Assembly: GCA_017619755.1 (NCBI GenBank) | Contig: JAFZRU010000010.1 | Location: forward strand, 16,831 to 80,830 | Direction: 5' to 3' | DNA length: 64,000 nt | Origin: Prevotella sp. | GTDB lineage: Bacteria; Bacteroidota; Bacteroidia; Bacteroidales; Bacteroidaceae | In this document: positions 47,501 to 55,088 of the stretch, piece after piece | How positions within the stretch are numbered: position 1 is the stretch's first letter | Layout of the letters: every line of letters begins with the position of its first letter | Notes under the pieces: generated by a model | What the model saw: only the letters and a program-made list of their open reading frames with translations | Databases searched by the model: none | What the model was told of the DNA's origin: nothing | Translations under genes and position numbers: made by a program

Positions 47501-47955
47501 TCGAGGTCCACCCAGTAACCCATCTTCGTGGTGAGTTCGTCCCATTCAGCGGTGAATTTCATCACGTCCTCGCGGCATCGCTGATTGTAATCTTCGACGG
47601 AAATGTAACGGGGGCTATCTGGGTTGTCAATGTCGGCTTTGGTTATTCCAAGGGTCTTCTCCACACCAAGCTCCACGGGGAGGCCATGGGTGTCCCACCC
47701 TGCTTTTCTGCGCACTTGGAAACCTTTCATGGTCTTGTAGCGATTGAAGGTGTCCTTGATGGTGCGGGCCAGCACGTGGTGAATGCCGGGATGGCCGTTG
47801 GCTGAGGGTGGGCCTTCATAGAAGACAAATTCAGGACAGCCCTCTCGCTCATCGACGGAACGTTGGAAAACATTGCCTTTTTTCCACTGTTCCAACACAT
47901 CGTTGTTGATTTCGGTCAAATGAAGACCTTTGTACTCGGAAAATTTTTTGGACAT
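44515..47955 (-). CDS. ileS: Isoleucyl-tRNA synthetase
   Basis: A class Ia synthetase of 1146 residues charging tRNA-Ile. The HIGH-type motif reads GHPGIHH near residue 55, the KMSKS motif reads NKMSKRLGN near residue 690, and the editing domain insert lies between. The C-terminal anticodon and extension domains account for the length usual for the longer, eukaryote-like form found in Bacteroidetes. It is the first gene of a minus-strand operon with the DksA-like gene and lspA. A -7 box lies 93 bases upstream. Confidence 0.97.
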   Translation of the reverse strand: MSKKFSEYKGLHLTEINNDVLEQWKKGNVFQRSVDEREGCPEFVFYEGPPSANGHPGIHHVLARTIKDTFNRYKTMKGFQVRRKAGWDTHGLPVELGVEKTLGITKADIDNPDSPRYISVEDYNQRCREDVMKFTAEWDELTTKMGYWVDLDNPYITYDNKYIETLWWLLKQFYDKGLLYKGYTIQPYSPAAGTGLSSHELNQPGCYRNVKDTTCTAQFAIIDPRPEMEGWGNPYFLAWTTTPWTLAANSALCVGPKIDYVAVRTYNPYTALPVTVVLAEARLSAYFNEKGRDKDLAEYKKGDKVIPWTIVARYKGTDLLGIHYEQLLPMVKPLAEGAFRVIPGSYVTTEDGTGIVHIAPNFGADDAMVARQAGVPPIVMVDKKGHQRPVVDFQGKYFAVEDLDPTFVESNINLPLWSRYAGHYVKNSYDEQLTEKDETLDITICMDLKAENKAFKIEKHEHNYPHCWRTDKPVLYYPLDSWFIKSTACKERMSQLNLNINWKPQSTGTGRFGNWLENLNDWNLSRSRFWGTPLPIWVSEEDGEAICIGSVEQLYNEIEKAVKAGVMEKNPLKEKGFVPGDYSKENYERIDLHRPYVDHIVLVSSKGHPMKRETDLIDVWFDSGSMPYAQIHYPFENADLVDKGGAFPADFISEGVDQTRGWFFTLHAIGTMIFDSVAFKNVISTGLVLDAKGNKMSKRLGNAVDPFETLDKYGADALRFYMMTNSQPWDNLKFDVNGVEELRRKFFGTLYNTYSFFALYANVDGFDCSQPEVPMDERPEIDRWIISQLNSLIKGVDESMADYEPTKAGRMIDEFVSDHLSNWYVRLNRKRFWGKEMDSDKLSAYQTLYTCLVNVAKLLAPFSPFYADWLYNDLVQPVGKAEADSVHLTRFPVADESLIDSELEARMGQVAQKVTSMVLALRRKANIKVRQPLQCIMIPPVDQLQKERVEAVTDIILSEVNVKQLQFAEGENLLVKKVKCNFRVMGKKYGKLMKAVAATMGALPQDDIARLEQEGTLSIDVEGQQVVVEADDVEIISEDIPGWLVANEGNLTVALEVELNETLVDEGLARELINRVQNLRKESGLEITDRIRVAVTPCKPLEKAMASHGEYVKTQVLADEFKFEDNDGTPVEFDDFTLNIKVEKNV

Positions 47956-48047
47956 TTCTAATAGCTAATTACTTTTATCATCCTGTTTTTCAGTCACTTT
48001 GTGTAACTTTCCAACAGAAAACATCAATTGTTTCGTAAATGAAGATG

Positions 48048-48055
48048 CAAAGTTA
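48048..48055 (-). promoter_or_regulatory. -7 promoter box for the ileS operon
   Basis: The minus strand reads TAACTTTG followed by CATC. It lies 93 bases before the ileS ATG, leaving a leader of about 85 bases. Confidence 0.6.
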
Positions 48056-48194
48056 CGTATATTTTTTGGAAAAACCTTGCAACCTCATAATTTTAACAAG
48101 ATTTACAAATCCGTCTCATTATTCGGAAATAATCATTTCTCTGCTGGCGCGAAGATAGGCGGCTCAACTAAAAAAAATAAAAATGCTTTTTTAT

Positions 48195-48225
48195 TTTGTT
48201 TTATATTCGCCTTGCACTATCTTTG
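48195..48225 (+). promoter_or_regulatory. Complete Bacteroidetes promoter for radA
   Basis: TTTG at 48195-48198 is separated by 19 bases from TATCTTTG at 48218-48225, followed by C. Both boxes and the spacing match the Bacteroidetes consensus. The radA ATG follows 39 bases later. Confidence 0.8.
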
Positions 48226-48264
48226 CAAGCGTTAATAAAAATGTTGATTTCATTCCATCAACCC

Positions 48265-49653
48265 ATGGCAAAAGACAAGATAGTATATGTATGCTCCAAC
48301 TGCGGTCAGGAGTCTGCCAAATGGATAGGCAAATGCCCTGCCTGTGGTCAATGGAACACCTTCAAGGAGTTCCGCGTGAGCAACGAGACGGGGAGTCAAG
48401 CCGCCCGTTCCGCTGCTTCCTCCCTCAGCTCCCATTTAGGAGGCAAGGCCCGCCCCACAGCTCTGAGAGACATCTCCGCCCATGAGTCGCCACGCATCGA
48501 CATGCGCGACAGCGAATTGAACCGTGTTTTGGGTGGCGGTTTGGTACCTGGTTCCATCGTCCTCTTAGGTGGCGAACCGGGTATAGGCAAGAGTACGCTG
48601 ACACTTCAAACCATTCTCCACATGCCGGAGCGTAAAATCCTCTATGTGAGTGGCGAGGAGAGCGCACACCAGTTGAAGATGCGTGCCGAAAGGATTGGCA
48701 AGGCCGACAGTGAGCACGTGATGATCCTGTGTGAAACTTCGTTGGAGAACATTTTCTCGCAAATCAAGGACATCCAGCCCGACATCGTCGTCATCGACTC
48801 CATCCAAACCATTTCCACCGAGGAGGTGGACAGTTCCCCGGGCAGCCTGTCACAAGTGCGCGAATGTGCCTCCGCCCTACTCCGCTTCTCCAAGTCGAGT
48901 GGCATCCCGGTGCTTTTGATAGGCCATATCACCAAGGAAGGCACCTTGGCGGGACCGAAAATATTGGAACACATTGTTGACACGGTGATACAGTTCGAGG
49001 GCGACCAACACTACATGTACCGCATCCTTCGCTCCATCAAAAACCGCTTTGGCAGCACCAGCGAGTTGGGCATCTACGAGATGCAGCAAACCGGTTTGCG
49101 TGCGGTGAGCAATCCTTCCGAATTGCTTCTCAACCAAGACCACGAGGGACTGTCGGGAGTGGCCATCACCGCCGCCATCGAAGGTGTGCGCCCCTTTCTT
49201 TTGGAAACCCAGGCCTTGGTGTCAACGGCGGCATACGGAACACCACAACGCTCTGCCACCGGCTTTGACCATCGTCGCCTCAACATGCTTCTCGCCGTGT
49301 TGGAGAAACGCGTGGGGTTCAAATTGGCACAGAAAGACGTCTTTGTCAACATTGCCGGCGGCCTTCGGGTGACCGACATGGCCATGGACTTGAGCATCAT
49401 CGCGGCGGTGCTTTCAAGCAATGTGGACACCGCCATCGATCGCGGTTGGTGCATGGCCGGAGAGGTGGGGTTGAGTGGAGAGGTGCGGCCTGTCAGCCGC
49501 ATCGAGCAACGTGTGGCGGAAGCGGAGAAGTTGGGATTTACCGACATCATCGTCCCGAAATACAATTACGGTGGCATGGACAAACGACGCTTCGGCATCA
49601 AAATACACCCCGTCAGGAAGGTGGAAGAGGCGTTGCGTGAAATCTTTGGATAA
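48265..49653 (+). CDS. radA: DNA repair protein RadA
   Basis: A RecA-like branch-migration protein of 462 residues starting at MAKDKIVYVCSNC. The N-terminal zinc finger has CSNC and CPAC pairs, the Walker A motif is GGEPGIGKST near residue 105, the RadA-specific KNRFG motif is at about 255, and a Lon-like C-terminal domain follows. A longer frame to 48196 would lie over the -33/-7 promoter, so the ATG at 48265 is chosen. It is a single-gene unit ending at the terminator 49674-49724. Confidence 0.96.
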   Translation: MAKDKIVYVCSNCGQESAKWIGKCPACGQWNTFKEFRVSNETGSQAARSAASSLSSHLGGKARPTALRDISAHESPRIDMRDSELNRVLGGGLVPGSIVLLGGEPGIGKSTLTLQTILHMPERKILYVSGEESAHQLKMRAERIGKADSEHVMILCETSLENIFSQIKDIQPDIVVIDSIQTISTEEVDSSPGSLSQVRECASALLRFSKSSGIPVLLIGHITKEGTLAGPKILEHIVDTVIQFEGDQHYMYRILRSIKNRFGSTSELGIYEMQQTGLRAVSNPSELLLNQDHEGLSGVAITAAIEGVRPFLLETQALVSTAAYGTPQRSATGFDHRRLNMLLAVLEKRVGFKLAQKDVFVNIAGGLRVTDMAMDLSIIAAVLSSNVDTAIDRGWCMAGEVGLSGEVRPVSRIEQRVAEAEKLGFTDIIVPKYNYGGMDKRRFGIKIHPVRKVEEALREIFG

Positions 49654-49673
49654 AAGCAAAAGAGTTGGGAAAG

Positions 49674-49724
49674 AGGTGTTTTTGGCGTTTTCATTCAATT
49701 TTTGCGCCAAAAACACCTTTTTTT
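49674..49724 (+). terminator. Rho-independent terminator after radA
   Basis: A 14-base perfect stem (49674-49687 with 49705-49718), a 17-base loop and a run of seven T residues. Confidence 0.92.
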
Positions 49725-49756
49725 GGCATTTTAGTTGGGGATTGAGGTTTTTTTCG

Positions 49757-49764
49757 TATTTTTG
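49757..49764 (+). promoter_or_regulatory. -7 promoter box for the dockerin-like secreted protein
   Basis: TATTTTTG followed by CGGC, 42 bases before the ATG at 49807. Confidence 0.62.
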
Positions 49765-49806
49765 CGGCATACAAATCAAAACCTAAATCATCAAATTAAA
49801 ATCAAA

Positions 49807-52206
49807 ATGAAAAAGATTTACGTATTTCTAACCATGTTGATGTTGGCGGCGGGTTCCGCCAATGTCATGGCCGACAACTGGTCCATTGATTTTCGAGGAT
49901 TGGTGACAGAAAACACCAGTGTTGACATCTCAACCACTGAGACAATCGACATAGACGGCACCACGCTCGGCACCTGCTCCTACAACGGCATCGCCATTGA
50001 TTCCAAGTTTGTTCTTCAAACAGCCACCTCTTGGCTGATGCGTGCCGGCGGCCTTTACCAATTCAATGGTGGCGACCGCGCTTTCGGCCTGCAGAACTGC
50101 ACTCAAGGCCAAATCATCACCATCACGGCAAGCGGCGATCCAAGCGTCAGCACCAATGCCACATTGAAAAGTTCCGCCAACGGAACATATATTTATACGG
50201 TGACAGCTGACGGTGGCGTGAAATTCACCCCTGTCCGCTATCTATGGTTTTACACCATCACTGTGGAGGATCCCTCTGCCGACAACGTGTCCTACACGGT
50301 GAAGTTTGTAGATGACGAAGGCAACACCCTCAAGGATGATGTTGTTTATCAAGAACTTCCTGGCACCCCCATCACCATCATGGACAGCGACAAGGCCAAC
50401 TTTGAGGTCGATGGCGTGGTTTACACATACGTCAGTGACAACGCCGAGGGTCAGACTGTTGCCGCAGATGGCAAGACGGTCGTCACCATCGTCTTCAAAA
50501 AGGCCTCCCTCATCACCTATTTTGTAAATGCAGTGGATGATGAAGAAAACCAACTGGCAGTGGTTGCCACAGGTGAATTCTATGAAGGCGAGACAAAGTT
50601 GGTGTACTACACCAAGGGCATCAACGTGGATGGCACATGGTATCTGACCGAGGCCAAGAGCGACCCCTACTATGGTGTGACCATGACTCCCACCTACAAC
50701 ACCGTCAATGTGAAATACTCACCGGCGGAGATTGACTACTTCACCGAGGTGGAATCCCTCACTCCCTCCCATTCCTGGGCCACCATGGGTTCCGTTCCAG
50801 GACGTTACGCCAACGGCCAAGCCCCTCGTCTTTACAAAAACAGCTATGTGAAGACCGACGCCCTTCCCGCCGGCATCTATACCGTCACCCTTCGTGCACG
50901 CAACCAGAGCGGCTCCCAGCTTGCCACGCTCCCCGTTCACCTTGTGGATCCCAACGGCAACCTCACCTCCACTGCCTACGGCACTTTCGAGGAATGGAGC
51001 GGTGGCCAGCAGGCAGAGAAGAGTGTCGAGGGCGTGGTGGTGCCTGAGGGTTATGCCATCGCACTCAACAATGCCACGGAATGGAACTCCAACTTGGAGA
51101 TGGACTACCTGATAATGGTTCGCACCGGCGACCCCGAGGTGTGTCAATACACAGTGAAATATGTGGATGAGAGCGGCACAGAGTTGAAAGACGCTGACAT
51201 CCGCACCGGCGCCTTGGGCGTGGAAATCACTCTTGCTCCCTCCGACAAGGAACCCATCACCGTCAGCAAGTTGGTGGATGACAGCGGCGACGAGCCAGTC
51301 TATGAGGATGTGGTCTATGTCTATCAGAGCGATGACAGCGAAGGCAAGGTGGTGGCAGCTGGTGCCGTGGTGACCGTCACCTTCCGCGAGGCGCAGCAAG
51401 TGCCTTACACCGTGACCGCTGTTGACAGTGAGGGCAACGAGTTGGGAACAGTGGCCGAAGGCACCATCACCGAGACCTTGTCACAGGTGGTGTACTACAC
51501 CAAGGCGATAGAGAAAGACGGCCAATGGTATGCCATTGAGCAAAATAGCACCGACCCCTACTACGGCCTCACCCTGACCGCAGGAGAGAACCCCACGCTG
51601 ACTTACTCGGAGGTTGACTATGACTATTTCAGCGAGATAGAGTACTTGCAGGCCTCCCACTCCTGGGCTGCCAATGGTGCCTTCCCCTCACGCTATTCCA
51701 ATGGCCAGGCCAAGCGCCTGTACAAGGACAGCTATGTGAAGACCGACGTTCTGCCCGCCGGCAAATACACCGTGACCCTTCGCGCCCGCAACAATAGTCG
51801 CAACGATGCCACCTTGTCTGTAGGCATAGCCAGCAGCGCCCTCTCCGCCACGTTTGGAGAGTTCGAGGCCTGGAGCACCGCCGCACAAGCAGAGAAGACC
51901 TTTGAGAATGTCAATGTGCCGGAGGGCTTTGGCATCGCCATCGTCAATACCAGTGCGGAATACAACTCCAACTTGGAGATGGACTATATCTACTTGAAAC
52001 GCACGGGTGATTTTGAAGGTGTTCCTGGTGACGTCAACGGCGACGGCATTGTTACCATCACCGATGCCGCCTTGGTGATTGAGTACTGCCTCACCGGCGT
52101 GGAACCAGCCACGTTCATCCTGTCCAACGCCGATGCCAACAACGACGGCTCCATCACCATTACCGATGCAGCCTTCATCGTGGAGAAAGCAATGGGAGGA
52201 AACTAA
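49807..52206 (+). CDS. Secreted modular protein with two duplicated units and a C-terminal dockerin-like repeat pair
   Basis: A protein of 799 residues with a signal peptide (MKKIYVFLTM onward, cleaved near NVMAD). Residues 23-160 form one beta-rich module. A duplicated unit follows, about residues 163-447 and 448-735. Each unit has MucBP-like strands (YTVKFVDDEG and YTVKYVDESG) and a jelly-roll-like part with matching SYVKTD and GxYTVTLRAR segments. Residues 741-799 hold two EF-hand-like repeats, DVNGDGIVTITDA and a second with NNDGSITITDA, as in type I dockerins. No catalytic domain is recognised. It is a single-gene unit between two terminators, probably an extracellular binding or adhesion protein. 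Confidence 0.72.
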   Translation: MKKIYVFLTMLMLAAGSANVMADNWSIDFRGLVTENTSVDISTTETIDIDGTTLGTCSYNGIAIDSKFVLQTATSWLMRAGGLYQFNGGDRAFGLQNCTQGQIITITASGDPSVSTNATLKSSANGTYIYTVTADGGVKFTPVRYLWFYTITVEDPSADNVSYTVKFVDDEGNTLKDDVVYQELPGTPITIMDSDKANFEVDGVVYTYVSDNAEGQTVAADGKTVVTIVFKKASLITYFVNAVDDEENQLAVVATGEFYEGETKLVYYTKGINVDGTWYLTEAKSDPYYGVTMTPTYNTVNVKYSPAEIDYFTEVESLTPSHSWATMGSVPGRYANGQAPRLYKNSYVKTDALPAGIYTVTLRARNQSGSQLATLPVHLVDPNGNLTSTAYGTFEEWSGGQQAEKSVEGVVVPEGYAIALNNATEWNSNLEMDYLIMVRTGDPEVCQYTVKYVDESGTELKDADIRTGALGVEITLAPSDKEPITVSKLVDDSGDEPVYEDVVYVYQSDDSEGKVVAAGAVVTVTFREAQQVPYTVTAVDSEGNELGTVAEGTITETLSQVVYYTKAIEKDGQWYAIEQNSTDPYYGLTLTAGENPTLTYSEVDYDYFSEIEYLQASHSWAANGAFPSRYSNGQAKRLYKDSYVKTDVLPAGKYTVTLRARNNSRNDATLSVGIASSALSATFGEFEAWSTAAQAEKTFENVNVPEGFGIAIVNTSAEYNSNLEMDYIYLKRTGDFEGVPGDVNGDGIVTITDAALVIEYCLTGVEPATFILSNADANNDGSITITDAAFIVEKAMGGN
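50293..52020 (+). repeat. Internal tandem duplication within the dockerin-like protein gene
   Basis: Two coding units of about 855-890 bases each (starting near 50293 and 51148) encode proteins that align along most of their length. The copies differ at many codons, so the duplication is not recent. Confidence 0.75.
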
Positions 52207-52225
52207 GCCACTCACAAGTATATTG

Positions 52226-52256
52226 AAAATGCCGGGGCGATGCTCCGGCATTTTTT
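52226..52256 (+). terminator. Rho-independent terminator after the dockerin-like gene
   Basis: A ten-base stem (52226-52235 with 52245-52254) whose outer part is A4/T4, with further T residues at the 3' side. Confidence 0.85.
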
Positions 52257-52436
52257 GATTGGACTTTTTCCTGTTTTCATGCACTTGTCAAACCCTTCGA
52301 GCCCTTTTGGCGTTTTGCCCCACAAAAGTAACAGCCATTGGGTAAAAACGCTTGAAAAACGGCTATCCCATCCCCATTTCAAGGTATTTTTGATAAATAA
52401 TCATTCACATCCGTCCAACAAACCAGGAATTATTGT

Positions 52437-52444
52437 TACTTTTG
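52437..52444 (+). promoter_or_regulatory. -7 promoter box for feoAB
   Basis: TACTTTTG followed by CCG lies 48 bases before the feoAB ATG at 52493. No clear Fur-type operator was recognised around it. Confidence 0.58.
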
Positions 52445-52492
52445 CCGTGATTTCATAGAAAACGACAAAATGGTCCATCTAAAACAACCAAT

Positions 52493-55018
52493 ATGAAACT
52501 GTCAGACTTGAAGACCGGCGAGCGGGGTGTCATCGTGAAGGTGTTGGGGCATGGCGGTTTCCGCAAGCGCATCGTTGAAATGGGCTTCATCAAGGGAACC
52601 GTGGTGGAGGTGTTGCTCAACGCCCCCTTGCAAGACCCTGTGGAGTATAAACTCTTAGGCTATGAGGTGTCTCTTCGCCACGACGAGGCTTCCATGGTGG
52701 AAGTCATCAGCGAGGAGGATGCCGCACGTGTGCTGTCCGACGATGGCGTCAACAGCCAAGCCCCTATTTCCGTCGGTTCTGACAATGGTTTCACCGAACG
52801 TCAACTCCACCGTGCCGCCATGCGCCAACGCCGACGGATCAACGTTGCCTTGGTGGGTAATCCCAATTGCGGAAAGACCTCCCTTTTCAATTTCGCCTCC
52901 GGCTCCCACGAGCGTGTAGGCAATTATTCAGGTGTCACGGTTGACGCCAAGGAAGGATTTGCCAAGTTTGAAGGGTATGAGTTCAACATTGTCGATCTTC
53001 CCGGGACCTACTCCCTCTCCGCCTACAGTCCGGAGGAACTCTACGTACGCAAGCAGATTGTGGAGAAAACTCCCGATGTGGTGATCAACGTGATAGATGC
53101 AAGCAACCTTGAGCGCAATTTGTATCTCACCACGCAGTTGATAGACATGAACCTGCGCATGGTGTGCGCACTCAACATGTACGATGAGACGGAACGCCGA
53201 GGCGACCACATCGACTACAACAAACTCGGGCAGCTCTTCGGCGTGCCTATGATTCCCACTGTCTTCAAAACAGGCAAAGGGGTGGATTTGCTTTTCCACA
53301 TCATTATCAACATCTACGAGGGAACCGACTTCCTTGACAAGGACGGCAACATCCATCCCGAAGTGGCGGCGGAGATAGCCGAATGGCACAAGGATTATGA
53401 GAAGCACCATGGCGGTGACCACAGCGACGACTATGCCCATGGCCTCCGTCCCAACAAGCGACAGTATCGTCACATCCATATCAATCATGGTCCTTATCTT
53501 GAGGAGGCCATAGAAAGCGTGAAGGCAGAGTTGAGCGGCGAGGAGCAGTTGCGCACCACCTACTCCACCCGCTATTTGGCCATCAAACTCCTTGAGCAAG
53601 ACAAGCAGACAGAGCGGGTCATCAAAACCCTTGCCAATGGCGAGCATATCTTGGAGGTGCGCGACAAGGCCGCTGCCAAAATCAAGGTAGAGACGAAGGA
53701 GGACAGCGAGACAGCGGTCATGGATGCCAAATACGGCTTCATCCACGGCGCATTGCAAGAAGCATGTTACAGCCAGGGCAACAAGGAAGACACGTACCGT
53801 GTGACCCACCTCATCGACAAGGTCATCACTCACAAGTACTTGGGTTTTCCCATCTTCATCTTCCTTCTCTATGTCATGTTCCAGGCCACCTTCTCCCTTG
53901 GCCAGTATCCTATGGACTGGATAGCCGCCGCCTTCGACTATTTAGGCAGATGGGTGAGCGTCACCCTTCCCGACGGCCCAGTGAAGGACATGCTGGCGGA
54001 CGGCGTGATAGGAGGCGTGGGGGCGGTCATCGTATTTCTTCCGCAAATTCTCATCCTGTATGCCTTCATCTCCTTTATGGAGGATTCCGGCTACATGGCC
54101 CGTGCGGCATTCATTATGGACAAGGTGATGCACCACATGGGTCTCCATGGCAAGTCGTTCATCCCCCTTGTCATGGGCTTCGGCTGCAATGTGCCGGCGG
54201 TGATGGCCACGCGCACCATCGAGAGCCGCAAGTCACGCTTGCTCACCATGCTCATCCTGCCTTTTATGAGCTGTTCCGCCCGCCTGCCCATCTACATCAT
54301 GGTCATCGGCGCTTTCTTCGCCACAAAATATCAGTCGGCGGTGATGATATCCCTCTATGTCATCGGCATCCTCATGGCTGTCGTGATATGCAGGTTGTTC
54401 AGTCGTTTTGTCGTGCGCGGTGAAGACACCCCCTTTGTGATGGAACTTCCCCCCTACCGCATCCCCACAGGGAAAGCCATGTTGCGTCACACGTGGGAAA
54501 AAGGCAAGCAATACTTGAAGAAGATGGGCGGCATCATCCTCGTTGCCAGCATCGTGGTGTGGGCATTGGGCTATTTCCCGCATGACGATAGTTTGTCCAA
54601 GCAAGAGCAACAAGAGCAAAGTTACATCGGTCGTGTGGGCAAGGCCATAGAGCCGGTATTCCGCCCCCAGGGTTTCACGTGGAAGCTCGACGTGGGGTTG
54701 GTGGCCGGTGTGGGCGCCAAGGAAATTGTAGCCTCCACCATGGGAGTGCTATATACGGGTGAGGACGAGGTAGCCGAAGACGGCGACGACTCCAGGGAGC
54801 ATTATCCCATCCTTCGGGACCGCATGGCCGCCGATGGAGTCACGCCCCTTGTGGCATATTGCTTCCTGCTCTTCGTGCTACTCTATTTCCCCTGCATAGC
54901 CACCATAGCAGCCATCAAGAACGAGACGGGCAGTTGGAAATGGGCGCTCTTCGCCGCCGCCTATACCACCTTGGTGGCCTGGGTGGTGTCAGCTGGAGTT
55001 TATCAAATGATGTCATGA
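52493..55018 (+). CDS. feoB: Ferrous iron transporter, FeoA-FeoB fusion
   Basis: A protein of 841 residues. Residues 1-75 are a FeoA SH3-like domain (LKTGERGVIVKVLGHG), joined to FeoB. The G-domain has the P-loop GNPNCGKTS near residue 125, DLPGTYSLS as G3 and NMYD as G4 (reading Tyr where NKxD has Lys). The membrane part carries gate repeats with about eight to ten helices, including GFGCNVPAVMATRT. It imports Fe2+ across the inner membrane under G-domain control. FeoA fused to FeoB is usual in Bacteroidetes. It has its own promoter, and porE-like starts 70 bases downstream. Confidence 0.95.
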   Translation: MKLSDLKTGERGVIVKVLGHGGFRKRIVEMGFIKGTVVEVLLNAPLQDPVEYKLLGYEVSLRHDEASMVEVISEEDAARVLSDDGVNSQAPISVGSDNGFTERQLHRAAMRQRRRINVALVGNPNCGKTSLFNFASGSHERVGNYSGVTVDAKEGFAKFEGYEFNIVDLPGTYSLSAYSPEELYVRKQIVEKTPDVVINVIDASNLERNLYLTTQLIDMNLRMVCALNMYDETERRGDHIDYNKLGQLFGVPMIPTVFKTGKGVDLLFHIIINIYEGTDFLDKDGNIHPEVAAEIAEWHKDYEKHHGGDHSDDYAHGLRPNKRQYRHIHINHGPYLEEAIESVKAELSGEEQLRTTYSTRYLAIKLLEQDKQTERVIKTLANGEHILEVRDKAAAKIKVETKEDSETAVMDAKYGFIHGALQEACYSQGNKEDTYRVTHLIDKVITHKYLGFPIFIFLLYVMFQATFSLGQYPMDWIAAAFDYLGRWVSVTLPDGPVKDMLADGVIGGVGAVIVFLPQILILYAFISFMEDSGYMARAAFIMDKVMHHMGLHGKSFIPLVMGFGCNVPAVMATRTIESRKSRLLTMLILPFMSCSARLPIYIMVIGAFFATKYQSAVMISLYVIGILMAVVICRLFSRFVVRGEDTPFVMELPPYRIPTGKAMLRHTWEKGKQYLKKMGGIILVASIVVWALGYFPHDDSLSKQEQQEQSYIGRVGKAIEPVFRPQGFTWKLDVGLVAGVGAKEIVASTMGVLYTGEDEVAEDGDDSREHYPILRDRMAADGVTPLVAYCFLLFVLLYFPCIATIAAIKNETGSWKWALFAAAYTTLVAWVVSAGVYQMMS

Positions 55019-55029
55019 GCATCTTTTAT

Positions 55030-55037
55030 TGCCTTTG
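55030..55037 (+). promoter_or_regulatory. Possible -7 box for the porE-like operon
   Basis: TGCCTTTG matches TAnnTTTG at all but one base. It lies 51 bases before the ATG at 55089 and just upstream of the palindrome at 55044-55072. Confidence 0.35.
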
Positions 55038-55043
55038 TGACGC

Positions 55044-55072
55044 ACATTTTCACAATAAAAATGTGAAAATGT
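55044..55072. promoter_or_regulatory. Palindrome in the leader of the porE-like gene
   Basis: A perfect 11-base inverted repeat, ACATTTTCACA and TGTGAAAATGT, with a seven-base spacer. It lies 16 bases before the start codon. The symmetry looks like an operator, but an RNA hairpin at the 5' end is equally possible. No T run follows, so it is not a good terminator for feoAB. Confidence 0.5.
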
Positions 55073-55088
55073 CGTTATTTCATCAGCC

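Larger units (their letters stand above)
47956..48264. other. Divergent intergenic region between ileS and radA
   Basis: About 310 bases, AT-rich, with no gene. It holds the ileS -7 box (48048-48055, minus) and the radA promoter (48195-48225, plus). No T-box or other riboswitch pattern was recognised. Confidence 0.6.

Noticed and set aside
52928-53833. A 301-codon minus-strand open frame opposite feoAB
   Set aside because: It covers the FeoB G-domain on the opposite strand; composition and lack of a promoter mark it as a shadow.
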